A stretch of 64,000 nucleotides of DNA. Origin: Flavobacterium endoglycinae. GTDB lineage: Bacteria; Bacteroidota; Bacteroidia; Flavobacteriales; Flavobacteriaceae. Below the pieces are notes generated by a model. It made no database searches, was not told the DNA's origin, and saw only the letters and a program-made list of their open reading frames with translations. Positions 27,124-34,616 of this stretch are shown piece by piece. Each line of letters starts with the position of its first letter. The stretch's first letter is position 1. The stretch covers positions 868,001 to 932,000 of the forward strand of contig NZ_CP071448.1 of assembly GCF_017352115.1 (NCBI RefSeq), given 5' to 3'. The position numbers were made by a program, and so were the translations under genes.

Positions 27124-28449
27124 TTACAATTCATCTTCAAGCTTAAAGTGGAATTTTAAAATAAGGCTGTTTCTTTCAACTTCTAAAGTAATCCAGACAT
27201 CATCTTCTGATTTTAAAAGCTGATTAATTTGCTGCAGAGTATATTTATAAGGACGTTCTTTATTAATACTGACTATAATATCCCCTTTCTGTAGTCCACA
27301 TTTTTCCGCAGCAGAATTTTTACGAATATTGACAATTTCATAAATGGGTTTTAGGGAGAATTTGTATCTAAAGTTCCCACCATCATTTTGTGCAGCTTCA
27401 CCTTCACTTAAAGATACAGCGACTTTTACGGTTTCAAGATGCACTGTTTCCTGTACCCATTGTAAACCATTATGCTGAATTGTAATTCCACTTTTGTTAT
27501 ACGTAAAAGGTTCTTTAAACTTGCTGTTCTTTTTTAGAAAAATTTTTTGGTCAGCATAATCTAATACTACTGTAAAGCGTTTTAAAACTTCTCCTCCTAC
27601 AGAACCAATACGGTCTGGAACCATCTTAACATTACGAATAGAACTTGAATCGGGAAAAGCTACGATCGGTCTTTTAAAATCAAATTCATCGATAGTAAAT
27701 GTCTTAATGCGAGCACGATGTCCTTCGATATCGCCACTAAAACCTTTACCTAAAAAATCAGGAAAATTCTTTTTAGGAAGTTTTATTTTGTTGTTTTCAA
27801 AAATCCAAAAGGCATCACTATTTCCTATATCAATCAGTAGCTTGGCAGGTATTCCAACACTATCGACAATTGCAGTAGTATAAATATACGGTTTAGACTT
27901 TTCGATGGTGATAGGAATGGCTTTAAACTTTTTTTCAAGTTTCTTTTTAAAAGCGTCATTATTCACATGTACCGTGATTTTCTTTTTCTCGTAATTTACT
28001 TCAACCAGATTGTTCTTAAAGAATTTATAACCAATAATTCCGTTTACGGGAATTCCAATATGCGATGATAAATTAAAACTTTGATCTAAAATCACATACA
28101 GCATATGGTTATCTGATTTTAGCCCGTGCGTTTCAAGAGTATTTTTGGTCGATTTTAATCCTTCAATTTCATTTTCAGAACCAAGTCCTCTAAGTTTGAT
28201 TTTTTCAACATTATTAAACTTCACTTCCTGCATTTCATCCATACTGAACAAAATAGTCTCTTCAACACCAGAATCTAATAGAAAATTGAGTTCGACTCCG
28301 TTTACTTTAATCGGAATAAAAATGAGGTTATTGATCAATTTAAAAGGGATAATCGCCTTTTTATTGTTGTTTTGTATAATAAAATTATCTTGAGCTTTTA
28401 TAAAAAAAGGCAGCAATAACCCAAAAAACAGGACGATATATTTTTTCAT
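27124..28449 (-). CDS. Aspartyl protease family protein with PDZ domain
   Basis: 441 residues from the ATG at 28449; two codons upstream is only a TTG. Signal peptide MKKYIVLFFGLLLPFFIKAQ, then a retropepsin-like domain with LDSGVEET (the usual D-[ST]-G active site) near residue 60, and a second related half where LLIDIGNSDAF carries D-I-G instead of D-[ST]-G. The C-terminal part is a PDZ domain (KNSAAEKCGLQKGDIIVSIN). Such exported clan AA proteins with PDZ are common in Bacteroidota; substrates are unknown. It is divergent from the aminotransferase gene with about 120 bp between starts. Confidence 0.88.
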   Translation of the reverse strand: MKKYIVLFFGLLLPFFIKAQDNFIIQNNNKKAIIPFKLINNLIFIPIKVNGVELNFLLDSGVEETILFSMDEMQEVKFNNVEKIKLRGLGSENEIEGLKSTKNTLETHGLKSDNHMLYVILDQSFNLSSHIGIPVNGIIGYKFFKNNLVEVNYEKKKITVHVNNDAFKKKLEKKFKAIPITIEKSKPYIYTTAIVDSVGIPAKLLIDIGNSDAFWIFENNKIKLPKKNFPDFLGKGFSGDIEGHRARIKTFTIDEFDFKRPIVAFPDSSSIRNVKMVPDRIGSVGGEVLKRFTVVLDYADQKIFLKKNSKFKEPFTYNKSGITIQHNGLQWVQETVHLETVKVAVSLSEGEAAQNDGGNFRYKFSLKPIYEIVNIRKNSAAEKCGLQKGDIIVSINKERPYKYTLQQINQLLKSEDDVWITLEVERNSLILKFHFKLEDEL

Positions 28450-28542
28450 TGACAATATTTTATTATAAAATTAGCAAATATATTTATTATTGTTACATTT
28501 TTATAAGACCGTGCATTGTTTACGTTAAATTCGAAAAAAAAA

Positions 28543-28554
28543 TGCAAATTTGCA
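28543..28554. repeat. 12-bp perfect palindrome upstream of aminotransferase
   Basis: TGCAAATTTGCA, 17 bp before the chosen ATG of the aminotransferase. It could be an operator or simply contain a -7-like AATTTG. Confidence 0.3.
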
Positions 28555-28571
28555 CTTCAATAAAAAATAAG

Positions 28572-29768
28572 ATGCCAACAATTTCTAACAAAGGCAGAAA
28601 CATGCCCGAATCTCCGATACGCAAGCTTGCTCCCTATGCTGATTTAGCAAAGCAGAAAGGACACAAAGTGTATCATTTAAACATTGGTCAACCGGATATC
28701 AAGACACCCGAAGTGGCCATCGAGGCGGTAAAAAATATTGATTTAAGTATTATCGAATACAGTCCGTCAGCCGGATATGAAAGTTACAGAAAAAAATTAG
28801 CTCAATTTTACCAGCGCCAAAACGTAAACGTTAACTCAGAAGACATCATTGTTACAACTGGTGGTTCTGAAGCCTTATTGTTTGCACTGGCCACAATCAC
28901 GGATCCGGGAGATGAAATTATTATTCCTGAACCTTTTTATGCTAATTACCATGCGTTTGCTTCTTCTACAAGTGCGACTGTAGTGCCTCTAGTTTCTACA
29001 ATTGAAACTGCATTTGCATTGCCAAGTATTGAAGAAGTTGAAAAACTGATTACACCAAGAACCAAAGCAATTTTAATTTGCAATCCTGGTAATCCAACTG
29101 GATATTTATATTCTGAAGCCGAAATTAAACAGTTAGCCGGTTTAATTAAAAAATATGATTTATATCTGATTGCTGACGAAGTATATCGTGAGTTTTTATA
29201 TGATGGATATGATGTGCATTTTTCTGTAATGAATCTTGAAGATGTGCAACAAAATGTAATCATGGTTGATTCTGTTTCAAAACGTTACAGTATGTGCGGT
29301 GCAAGAATTGGCTGTTTGATTACTAAAAACAAAGAGATTTTAGCAACGGTAATGAAATTTGCACAAGCGCGTTTGAGTCCGCCAACTATTGAGCAGATTG
29401 CCTGCGAAGCTGCGATCGACACTCCGCAAAGTTATTTTGATGAAGTTATTGCAGAATACAAGGAACGACGCAACACTTTAATCGCTGAATTAAATAAAAT
29501 TGAAGGCGTTGTAGTTACCAAGCCAAAAGGGGCATTTTACTGCATCGCCCAGCTGCCAATTGATAATGCTGATGATTTTGCACAATGGCTTCTGGAAAGT
29601 TACAATTTAAACGGAGAAACTGTAATGATTGCTCCTGCCAAAGGATTCTATTCTACACCAGGAATGGGACTTAATCAGGTTCGAATTGCATATGTTTTGA
29701 ACAAAAAAGATCTAGTGAGTGCTGTAAATGTTCTAAAAGAGGGACTTTCGGCATACAAAAATAGATAA
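28572..29768 (+). CDS. Pyridoxal phosphate-dependent aminotransferase, class I/II (aspartate aminotransferase-like)
   Basis: 398 residues from the ATG at 28572. The frame continues upstream, but the extra residues match nothing and would overlap the divergent promoter region. Motifs: HLNIGQPDIKTP near the start, TTGGSEALLFAL, NPGNPTGYLYS, ADEVYREFLYDG (PLP-binding Asp and Tyr) and SVSKRYSMCGARIG containing the Schiff-base Lys. It fits the Igamma branch that includes aspartate and aromatic aminotransferases. The substrate cannot be fixed from the sequence. A strong terminator follows. Confidence 0.93.
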   Translation: MPTISNKGRNMPESPIRKLAPYADLAKQKGHKVYHLNIGQPDIKTPEVAIEAVKNIDLSIIEYSPSAGYESYRKKLAQFYQRQNVNVNSEDIIVTTGGSEALLFALATITDPGDEIIIPEPFYANYHAFASSTSATVVPLVSTIETAFALPSIEEVEKLITPRTKAILICNPGNPTGYLYSEAEIKQLAGLIKKYDLYLIADEVYREFLYDGYDVHFSVMNLEDVQQNVIMVDSVSKRYSMCGARIGCLITKNKEILATVMKFAQARLSPPTIEQIACEAAIDTPQSYFDEVIAEYKERRNTLIAELNKIEGVVVTKPKGAFYCIAQLPIDNADDFAQWLLESYNLNGETVMIAPAKGFYSTPGMGLNQVRIAYVLNKKDLVSAVNVLKEGLSAYKNR

Positions 29769-29791
29769 CAACAAACTTAAACTTAACCTTT

Positions 29792-29824
29792 AAAAGACAA
29801 TAACTAGCTTAGTTATTGTCTTTT
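29792..29824 (+). terminator. Rho-independent terminator after aminotransferase
   Basis: 14-bp perfect stem AAAAGACAATAACT/AGTTATTGTCTTTT with a 5-nt loop. Confidence 0.85.
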
Positions 29825-29972
29825 GCTTTTTATAAAAGTCTGTTATTGGATTAAATTTAAATTATATCCAAAAAGGATCAATTAAATAATAAAAACGATA
29901 GAAAAGGTTTCCCATTTATTAATTATCTTTACCGCCTTAAAAAGATATACCACATTATAATAGTAGTTTTTA

Positions 29973-30644
29973 ATGATAAATAACGACGATTTTTTAGACG
30001 AAATAGGTGACAGTCATTTCAGCAGCAATGCAAAAAACCCTCTTAGAGAGGATGCTTTTGAGTTAAGCGACGAAGAGAAAATAGAAAAAATAAAAAAAGA
30101 TGTTGAAAACATTCTTCAGACTTTAGGAATGGATTTAACAGACGACAGCATAAAAGGAACTCCAAACCGAGTTGCAAAAATGTTTGTTAAAGAAATTTTT
30201 GGCGGTTTAAATCCTGCAAAACAGCCAAAGGCTTCTACTTTTGATAATAACTACAAATACGGCGAAATGCTGGTAGAAAAAAATATTACCGTTTATTCTA
30301 CTTGCGAACACCACTTATTACCTATCATAGGACGTGCTCATGTTGCTTATATTTCAAGCGGAAGAGTAATCGGATTATCAAAAATGAACCGAATTGTAGA
30401 GTATTACGCAAAAAGACCTCAGGTACAAGAGCGTTTGACTATGCAAATTGTTCAGGAACTTCAAAAAGCTTTAGGAACAGAAGATGTTGCCTGTGTTATC
30501 GATGCTAAACACCTTTGTGTAAACTCAAGAGGAATCAAAGACATAGAAAGCAGCACTGTAACTTCTGAATTCGGAGGAAAATTCAAAGAACCTCAAACTA
30601 AAAGAGAATTTCTTGATTATATTAAGTTAGATACACAGTTCTAA
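29973..30644 (+). CDS. folE: GTP cyclohydrolase I
   Basis: 223 residues, normal size. The zinc site is complete: Cys111 and His114 in CEHHLLP and Cys182 in KHLCVNSRG. The motif GLSKMNRIVEYYAKRPQVQE is intact. The enzyme converts GTP to 7,8-dihydroneopterin triphosphate for folate or pterin synthesis in the cytoplasm. The first 35 residues are an acidic extension seen in several Bacteroidota homologues. Downstream genes on the same strand run through cysS, yidD and lgt with no obvious terminator. Confidence 0.97.
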   Translation: MINNDDFLDEIGDSHFSSNAKNPLREDAFELSDEEKIEKIKKDVENILQTLGMDLTDDSIKGTPNRVAKMFVKEIFGGLNPAKQPKASTFDNNYKYGEMLVEKNITVYSTCEHHLLPIIGRAHVAYISSGRVIGLSKMNRIVEYYAKRPQVQERLTMQIVQELQKALGTEDVACVIDAKHLCVNSRGIKDIESSTVTSEFGGKFKEPQTKREFLDYIKLDTQF

Positions 30645-30646
30645 AA

Positions 30647-31113
30647 GTTTATTGTTTTTAGTTAATAGTTTGTTGTTCTAATGGCGAAAATAGAAAAATT
30701 TGAAGATTTGGAAATTTGGAGATTAGCTCGAGAAATCTGCCAGCAGATTGAAAACTTAATTCAAAGCACCAATCTAAAAACAAATTATTCTTTAAGAGAC
30801 CAAATTGACAGAAGTTCAGGCTCAATTATGGACAATATTGCAGAAGGTTTTGAACGCAACGGTAATAGAGAATTTATTAACTTTCTCAGCATTGCAAAAG
30901 GTTCAGCTGGAGAAGTAAAATCACAATCTTACAGAGCTTTTGATAAAAAATTAATCAATGAAGAACAACATTTAAAACTAAACGAAAAGGTTGAATTGGT
31001 AAAAAACAAAATTGGAGCAATGATGAACTATTTAAATAAATGTGAAATCAAGGGACTAAAATTTAAATAAATCTTCAACCAAAACAATAAACAACAAACT
31101 ACAAACAATAAAC
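30647..31113. repeat. Nested inverted repeats flanking the four-helix-bundle gene
   Basis: Outer arms GTTTATTGTTT (30647-30657) and AAACAATAAAC (31103-31113) and inner arms TAGTTTGTTGTT (30666-30677) and AACAACAAACTA (31090-31101) are each perfectly complementary and in nested order, so the flanks can pair across the gene with an 8-versus-1 nt internal loop. The right flank also repeats AACAATAAAC at 31084-31093. Confidence 0.7.
30681..31070 (+). CDS. Four helix bundle protein (S23/23S rRNA intervening-sequence family)
   Basis: 129 residues. The pattern KFEDLEIWRLAREIC near the N-terminus, SLRDQIDRSSGSIMDNIAEG in the middle and FLSIAKGSAGEVKSQ is the signature of the small all-helical family first found in intervening sequences of 23S rRNA genes (also related to the Avd accessory proteins of retroelements). 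Function of stand-alone members is unknown; homologues form pentameric bundles. It interrupts an otherwise housekeeping run (folE to cysS) and is bracketed by nested inverted repeats, so it looks like an inserted cassette. No reverse transcriptase or rRNA is nearby. Confidence 0.93.
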   Translation: MAKIEKFEDLEIWRLAREICQQIENLIQSTNLKTNYSLRDQIDRSSGSIMDNIAEGFERNGNREFINFLSIAKGSAGEVKSQSYRAFDKKLINEEQHLKLNEKVELVKNKIGAMMNYLNKCEIKGLKFK

Positions 31114-31124
31114 AATTAGCAAAT

Positions 31125-32603
31125 ATGCCTTTATATACAAGTCAGCCCTTAAAAATATACAATTCGCTTTCTGGCGAAAAAGAAGATTTCAAACCAATCC
31201 ATGAAGGAAATGTTGGAATGTATGTTTGTGGACCTACCGTATATAGTAATGTTCACTTAGGAAATGTGAGAACCTTTATGTCTTTTGACGTAATCTTCAG
31301 GTATTTTCTTCATTTGGATTATAAAGTTCGATATGTTCGAAATATTACCGATGTTGGACACATTGTAGATGATGTTGATGAAGGTGAAGATAAAATTGCC
31401 AAAAAAGCGCGTTTGGAGCAATTAGAACCAATGGAAGTTGTACAGCGATACACTGTAGATTTTCATGATATTTTAAAAGCTTTCAACTTTTTACCGCCAA
31501 GTATTGAGCCAACAGCAACTGGACATATTATTGAACAAATCGAAATCATCAAAAAAATTATCGACAAAGGAATTGGATACGTTGCCAATGGATCGGTTTA
31601 TTTTGATGTTGTAAAATATAACGAAACTAATAATTACGGAATATTAAGCGGTCGAAATATCGAAGATATGCTGGCTAATACACGTGATTTAGACGGACAG
31701 TCTGATAAAAGAAATCCTCAAGATTTTGCACTTTGGAAAAGAGCAGAACCAGAACATATCATGAGATGGCCTTCTCCTTGGAGCGATGGTTTCCCTGGAT
31801 GGCACTTAGAATGTACTGCCATGAGTACAAAATACTTAGGAAATCATTTTGATATTCACGGAGGCGGAATGGATTTAAAATTCCCGCACCACGAATGTGA
31901 AATTGCACAAAATGAAGCTTGCACAGGACAATCTCCAGTAAATTATTGGATGCATGCGAATATGCTTACTTTAAATGGTAAGAAAATGGCAAAATCAACC
32001 GGAAACAATATCTTACCGGGAGAAATTTTAAGCGGAGACAATACTGTTTTAAGCAAACCATTTTCTGCTTCTGTAACAAGATTTTTCATGTTACAGGCAC
32101 ATTACAGAAGTATATTAGATTTTTCTGATGATGCTATTACGGCTGCAGAAAAAGGTTACAAAAGATTAATGGAAGCTATTGATGCTCTTCCAACCATTAC
32201 AGCAGGAAATTCAAGTTCTGTTGATTTTAATGCATGGAAACAATCTTGTTATGATGCCATGAATGACGATTTTAACACGCCTATTTTAATTGCACAATTA
32301 TTTGAAGGGGTTCGTTATATCAATTTATTAAAAGAAGGAAAAGAAACAATTTCTGCCGAAGATTTAAAAACATTCTCAACGGCAATTAATGCCTTTGTAT
32401 TTGATGTTTTAGGCCTAAGCGATGAAAAAGCTGCAGATGGAAACAATGATAAATTAGAAGGAGTTATAAATATGCTTATTGCTATGAGAAATCAGGCAAG
32501 AGCTGATAAAAACTTCGCATTATCTGATCAAATTCGTGACCAGCTTATTGCTTTAGGAATTCAACTGAAAGATGGTAAAGAAGGAACTAGTTTCTCCATA
32601 TAA
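31125..32603 (+). CDS. cysS: Cysteine--tRNA ligase
   Basis: 492 residues. Zinc and ATP motifs are intact: [17 protein letters not shown] (Cys35, HLGN as the HIGH variant), [24 protein letters not shown] with the other zinc ligands, and [10 protein letters not shown] as the KMSKS variant. It charges tRNA-Cys in the cytoplasm. It starts just 11 bp after the right-hand inverted repeat described for the four-helix gene, so the repeat lies in its leader. The yidD gene follows after 27 bp. Confidence 0.97.
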   Translation: MPLYTSQPLKIYNSLSGEKEDFKPIHEGNVGMYVCGPTVYSNVHLGNVRTFMSFDVIFRYFLHLDYKVRYVRNITDVGHIVDDVDEGEDKIAKKARLEQLEPMEVVQRYTVDFHDILKAFNFLPPSIEPTATGHIIEQIEIIKKIIDKGIGYVANGSVYFDVVKYNETNNYGILSGRNIEDMLANTRDLDGQSDKRNPQDFALWKRAEPEHIMRWPSPWSDGFPGWHLECTAMSTKYLGNHFDIHGGGMDLKFPHHECEIAQNEACTGQSPVNYWMHANMLTLNGKKMAKSTGNNILPGEILSGDNTVLSKPFSASVTRFFMLQAHYRSILDFSDDAITAAEKGYKRLMEAIDALPTITAGNSSSVDFNAWKQSCYDAMNDDFNTPILIAQLFEGVRYINLLKEGKETISAEDLKTFSTAINAFVFDVLGLSDEKAADGNNDKLEGVINMLIAMRNQARADKNFALSDQIRDQLIALGIQLKDGKEGTSFSI

Positions 32604-32630
32604 AAACAGTTACAACAAATCTAATAAATC

Positions 32631-32870
32631 ATGAAACTGATAACACCATTTGTTTTATTAGTACGTTTTTATCAAAGTGCAATTTCGCCCTTTACTCCTG
32701 CTTCATGCCGGTTTGAACCTACGTGTTCTACTTACATGATTCAGGCTTTGCAGATTCATGGATTGTTTTATGGCGGATATCTGGGAATAAAAAGAATCTT
32801 AAGCTGTCACCCTTGGGGAAGAACCGGATACGATCCTGTTCCTGAAAAAAAATGTTCACATAAACATTAA
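32631..32870 (+). CDS. yidD: Membrane protein insertion efficiency factor
   Basis: 79 residues, typical size. The family pattern is complete: [24 protein letters not shown] (shown as FYQSAISPF then [11 protein letters not shown]), [17 protein letters not shown] and GYDPVP. YidD assists YidC in inserting membrane proteins at the inner face of the membrane. In many bacteria it sits near rnpA and yidC; here it lies between cysS and lgt, a common order in Flavobacteria. Four cysteines are conserved. Confidence 0.96.
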   Translation: MKLITPFVLLVRFYQSAISPFTPASCRFEPTCSTYMIQALQIHGLFYGGYLGIKRILSCHPWGRTGYDPVPEKKCSHKH

Positions 32871-32935
32871 CTTATTATAAAGTTATCTCGAATTTAAATA
32901 GCTATTTTTATACACCAAAAAACATAAAAACTTAT

Positions 32936-33868
32936 ATGACACAACCCTTAAATATTGTTTGGAATCCATCTGAAGGAATCGATTTAGGATTTTTCATGAT
33001 TCGTTACTACAGTTTAATGTTCGTAGTTGCCTTTGGTTTAGGCTGGTTCTTGATGAAGAAGATTTTCGAACGTGAACATGAATCTCTTGAAAAATTAGAT
33101 TCTTTATTTGTCTGGACTGTTTTAGCAACGTTAATTGGAGCTCGTTTAGGGCACGTATTCTTTTATGACTGGGAGTATTTCAGAAATCATTTAATGGAAA
33201 TTTTTCTTCCATTCAGATTTGAACCTGAATTCCAATTCACAGGCTTCCAAGGGTTAGCAAGTCATGGTGCAGCGGTTGCTATTATACTGGCTATGTATTT
33301 TTACAGCAAAAAAATCCTAAAACGTTCTATGTTATGGATTTTAGACCGAGTTGTAATTCCAGTTGCAAGCGGTGCTATATTTGTTCGTATAGGTAATTTT
33401 ATGAACTCAGAAATTATTGGAAATGATACTACTTCAGCTTTTGGAATTCGTTTTCTGCACGATCAATTTAGTAAAAGTGAGGCTGTAAACGCAACGCAAA
33501 TCGCTAATCCTAAAGATGCGTACAACGCAATCGCAACTGATCCTAAATTTGCTGATTTACTAGCACAAGTTCCAGCAAAACATCCAACGCAATTATATGA
33601 AGCATTCTGCTATATTTTTGTGTTTGCCATTTTGTTCTTTTTATATTGGAAAACCAATGCAAGACTTAAAACAGGATTTTTGTTCGGACTGTTTTTAGTG
33701 CTTTTATTTGTAGTTCGTTTTATAGTCGAATTTGTAAAAGAAAGCCAAGGCGGAATAGAAAGTTCATTAGGCTATTTCTCTACTGGACAATGGCTGAGTA
33801 TTCCATTTATAATTATTGGTCTTTTCTTTATCATTAGAGCACAGAGAAATCCTTTAGCGGAATCATAA
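32936..33868 (+). CDS. lgt: Prolipoprotein diacylglyceryl transferase
   Basis: 310 residues with seven hydrophobic segments. Key family motifs are present: IRYYSLMF, GARLGHVFFYDWEYF, the catalytic-loop GLASHGAA, the signature RIGNFMNSEIIGNDT, HPTQLYEAF and the last helix ending VRFIVEFVKE. It moves diacylglycerol from phosphatidylglycerol to the lipobox Cys of prolipoproteins in the inner membrane, so it acts on lipoproteins such as those encoded at 250, 760 and 20702. An insertion of about 30 residues between RIGNFMN and HPTQ is usual for this phylum. Confidence 0.96.
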   Translation: MTQPLNIVWNPSEGIDLGFFMIRYYSLMFVVAFGLGWFLMKKIFEREHESLEKLDSLFVWTVLATLIGARLGHVFFYDWEYFRNHLMEIFLPFRFEPEFQFTGFQGLASHGAAVAIILAMYFYSKKILKRSMLWILDRVVIPVASGAIFVRIGNFMNSEIIGNDTTSAFGIRFLHDQFSKSEAVNATQIANPKDAYNAIATDPKFADLLAQVPAKHPTQLYEAFCYIFVFAILFFLYWKTNARLKTGFLFGLFLVLLFVVRFIVEFVKESQGGIESSLGYFSTGQWLSIPFIIIGLFFIIRAQRNPLAES

Positions 33869-33885
33869 TTAAAATTATCAAATAT

Positions 33886-33922
33886 AAAAAGTCCGGTATT
33901 TTTCGAAATACTGGACTTTTTT
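33886..33922. terminator. Bidirectional terminator with TTCG loop
   Basis: 16-bp stem AAAAAGTCCGGTATTT/AAATACTGGACTTTTT (one G-T pair) closed by a TTCG tetraloop. It lies between convergent lgt and the outer membrane protein gene and has A/T runs on both sides. Confidence 0.9.
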
Positions 33923-33923
33923 A

Positions 33924-34535
33924 TTAGAAAGGACACGAAACACCAAATTCAATATTTTTGGTATTATATCCTGCATTTTTACTTCCTAAGCCTGCGTTTG
34001 AAACGTGTCGTACTTCAGAACGGATATCAAAAGCTATTTTATTTACTTTAAAAGAAAAACCAATCGCAAATACATCTGCAAAAGCAAATCCTTCGGACAT
34101 TCTTTCTGTTTCTGTATCGGTGATCATTGGACCCACGCTTCCCAAAACATAAAAAGAGCAAGTTTTCGATATCGGTTTTCGAATTAAAAATCCTAGATTC
34201 AAAACATATTCGCGAACATCTTTCAATTTAGTATATTCGGCTCTTTTTTCTTCAAAATTGGGCGTTTCCGGCTTTACAAAGTAAAAGTTCAGCAATTGAT
34301 GTTTTCCGAAATTAATCTCGGGCTGTACAAGAATTTCATATTTAAAATTTCTGGTTTCCTTTATTGTATAATACAATTGCACTTTATAAAAATGATTCGT
34401 AAAAGTATAATCTGTATTACTGAATTCACTTCCAAAACCATAATTAAAACCCAACGCAAAACGGGGTTTTCGATCCTGAGCTATATTTTTAACGCAACAC
34501 AGCAACAGGAAAACCAAAAGTAATTTTCTAACCAT
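33924..34535 (-). CDS. Outer membrane beta-barrel protein, PagL-like (acyloxyacyl hydrolase family)
   Basis: 203 residues with a signal peptide ending NIAQ. The C-terminal stretch EVRHVSNAGLGSKNAGYN resembles the lipid A 3-O-deacylase (PagL) active-site segment, with His177 and Ser179 in the H-x-S arrangement. The usual acidic third residue about 12 positions later appears to be Asn191 here, so activity is uncertain. The barrel ends in VSCPF. If active it would trim acyl chains from lipid A in the outer membrane. It is transcribed alone, convergent with lgt. Confidence 0.7.
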   Translation of the reverse strand: MVRKLLLVFLLLCCVKNIAQDRKPRFALGFNYGFGSEFSNTDYTFTNHFYKVQLYYTIKETRNFKYEILVQPEINFGKHQLLNFYFVKPETPNFEEKRAEYTKLKDVREYVLNLGFLIRKPISKTCSFYVLGSVGPMITDTETERMSEGFAFADVFAIGFSFKVNKIAFDIRSEVRHVSNAGLGSKNAGYNTKNIEFGVSCPF

Positions 34536-34563
34536 ATTTGTTTTTCAGTATTTAAATATAGGC

Positions 34564-34596
34564 AAAAAAAAAGATCCGATTTTCATCGGATCTTTT
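34564..34596 (-). terminator. Rho-independent terminator of secDF
   Basis: 12-bp stem AAAAGATCCGAT/ATCGGATCTTTT with a 4-nt loop; on the minus strand it runs into nine T. It lies 20 bp past the secDF stop. Confidence 0.9.
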
Positions 34597-34616
34597 ACTA
34601 TAATGTAAGCAGTTAA

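Noticed and set aside
28449..28571. Longer N-terminus for the aminotransferase (TTG or upstream ATG)
   Set aside because: The added residues are not conserved in type, no signal is formed, and the ATG at 28572 leads straight into the conserved domain.
30681..31070. Avd accessory protein of a diversity-generating retroelement
   Set aside because: No reverse transcriptase, template repeat or variable target gene is present nearby.
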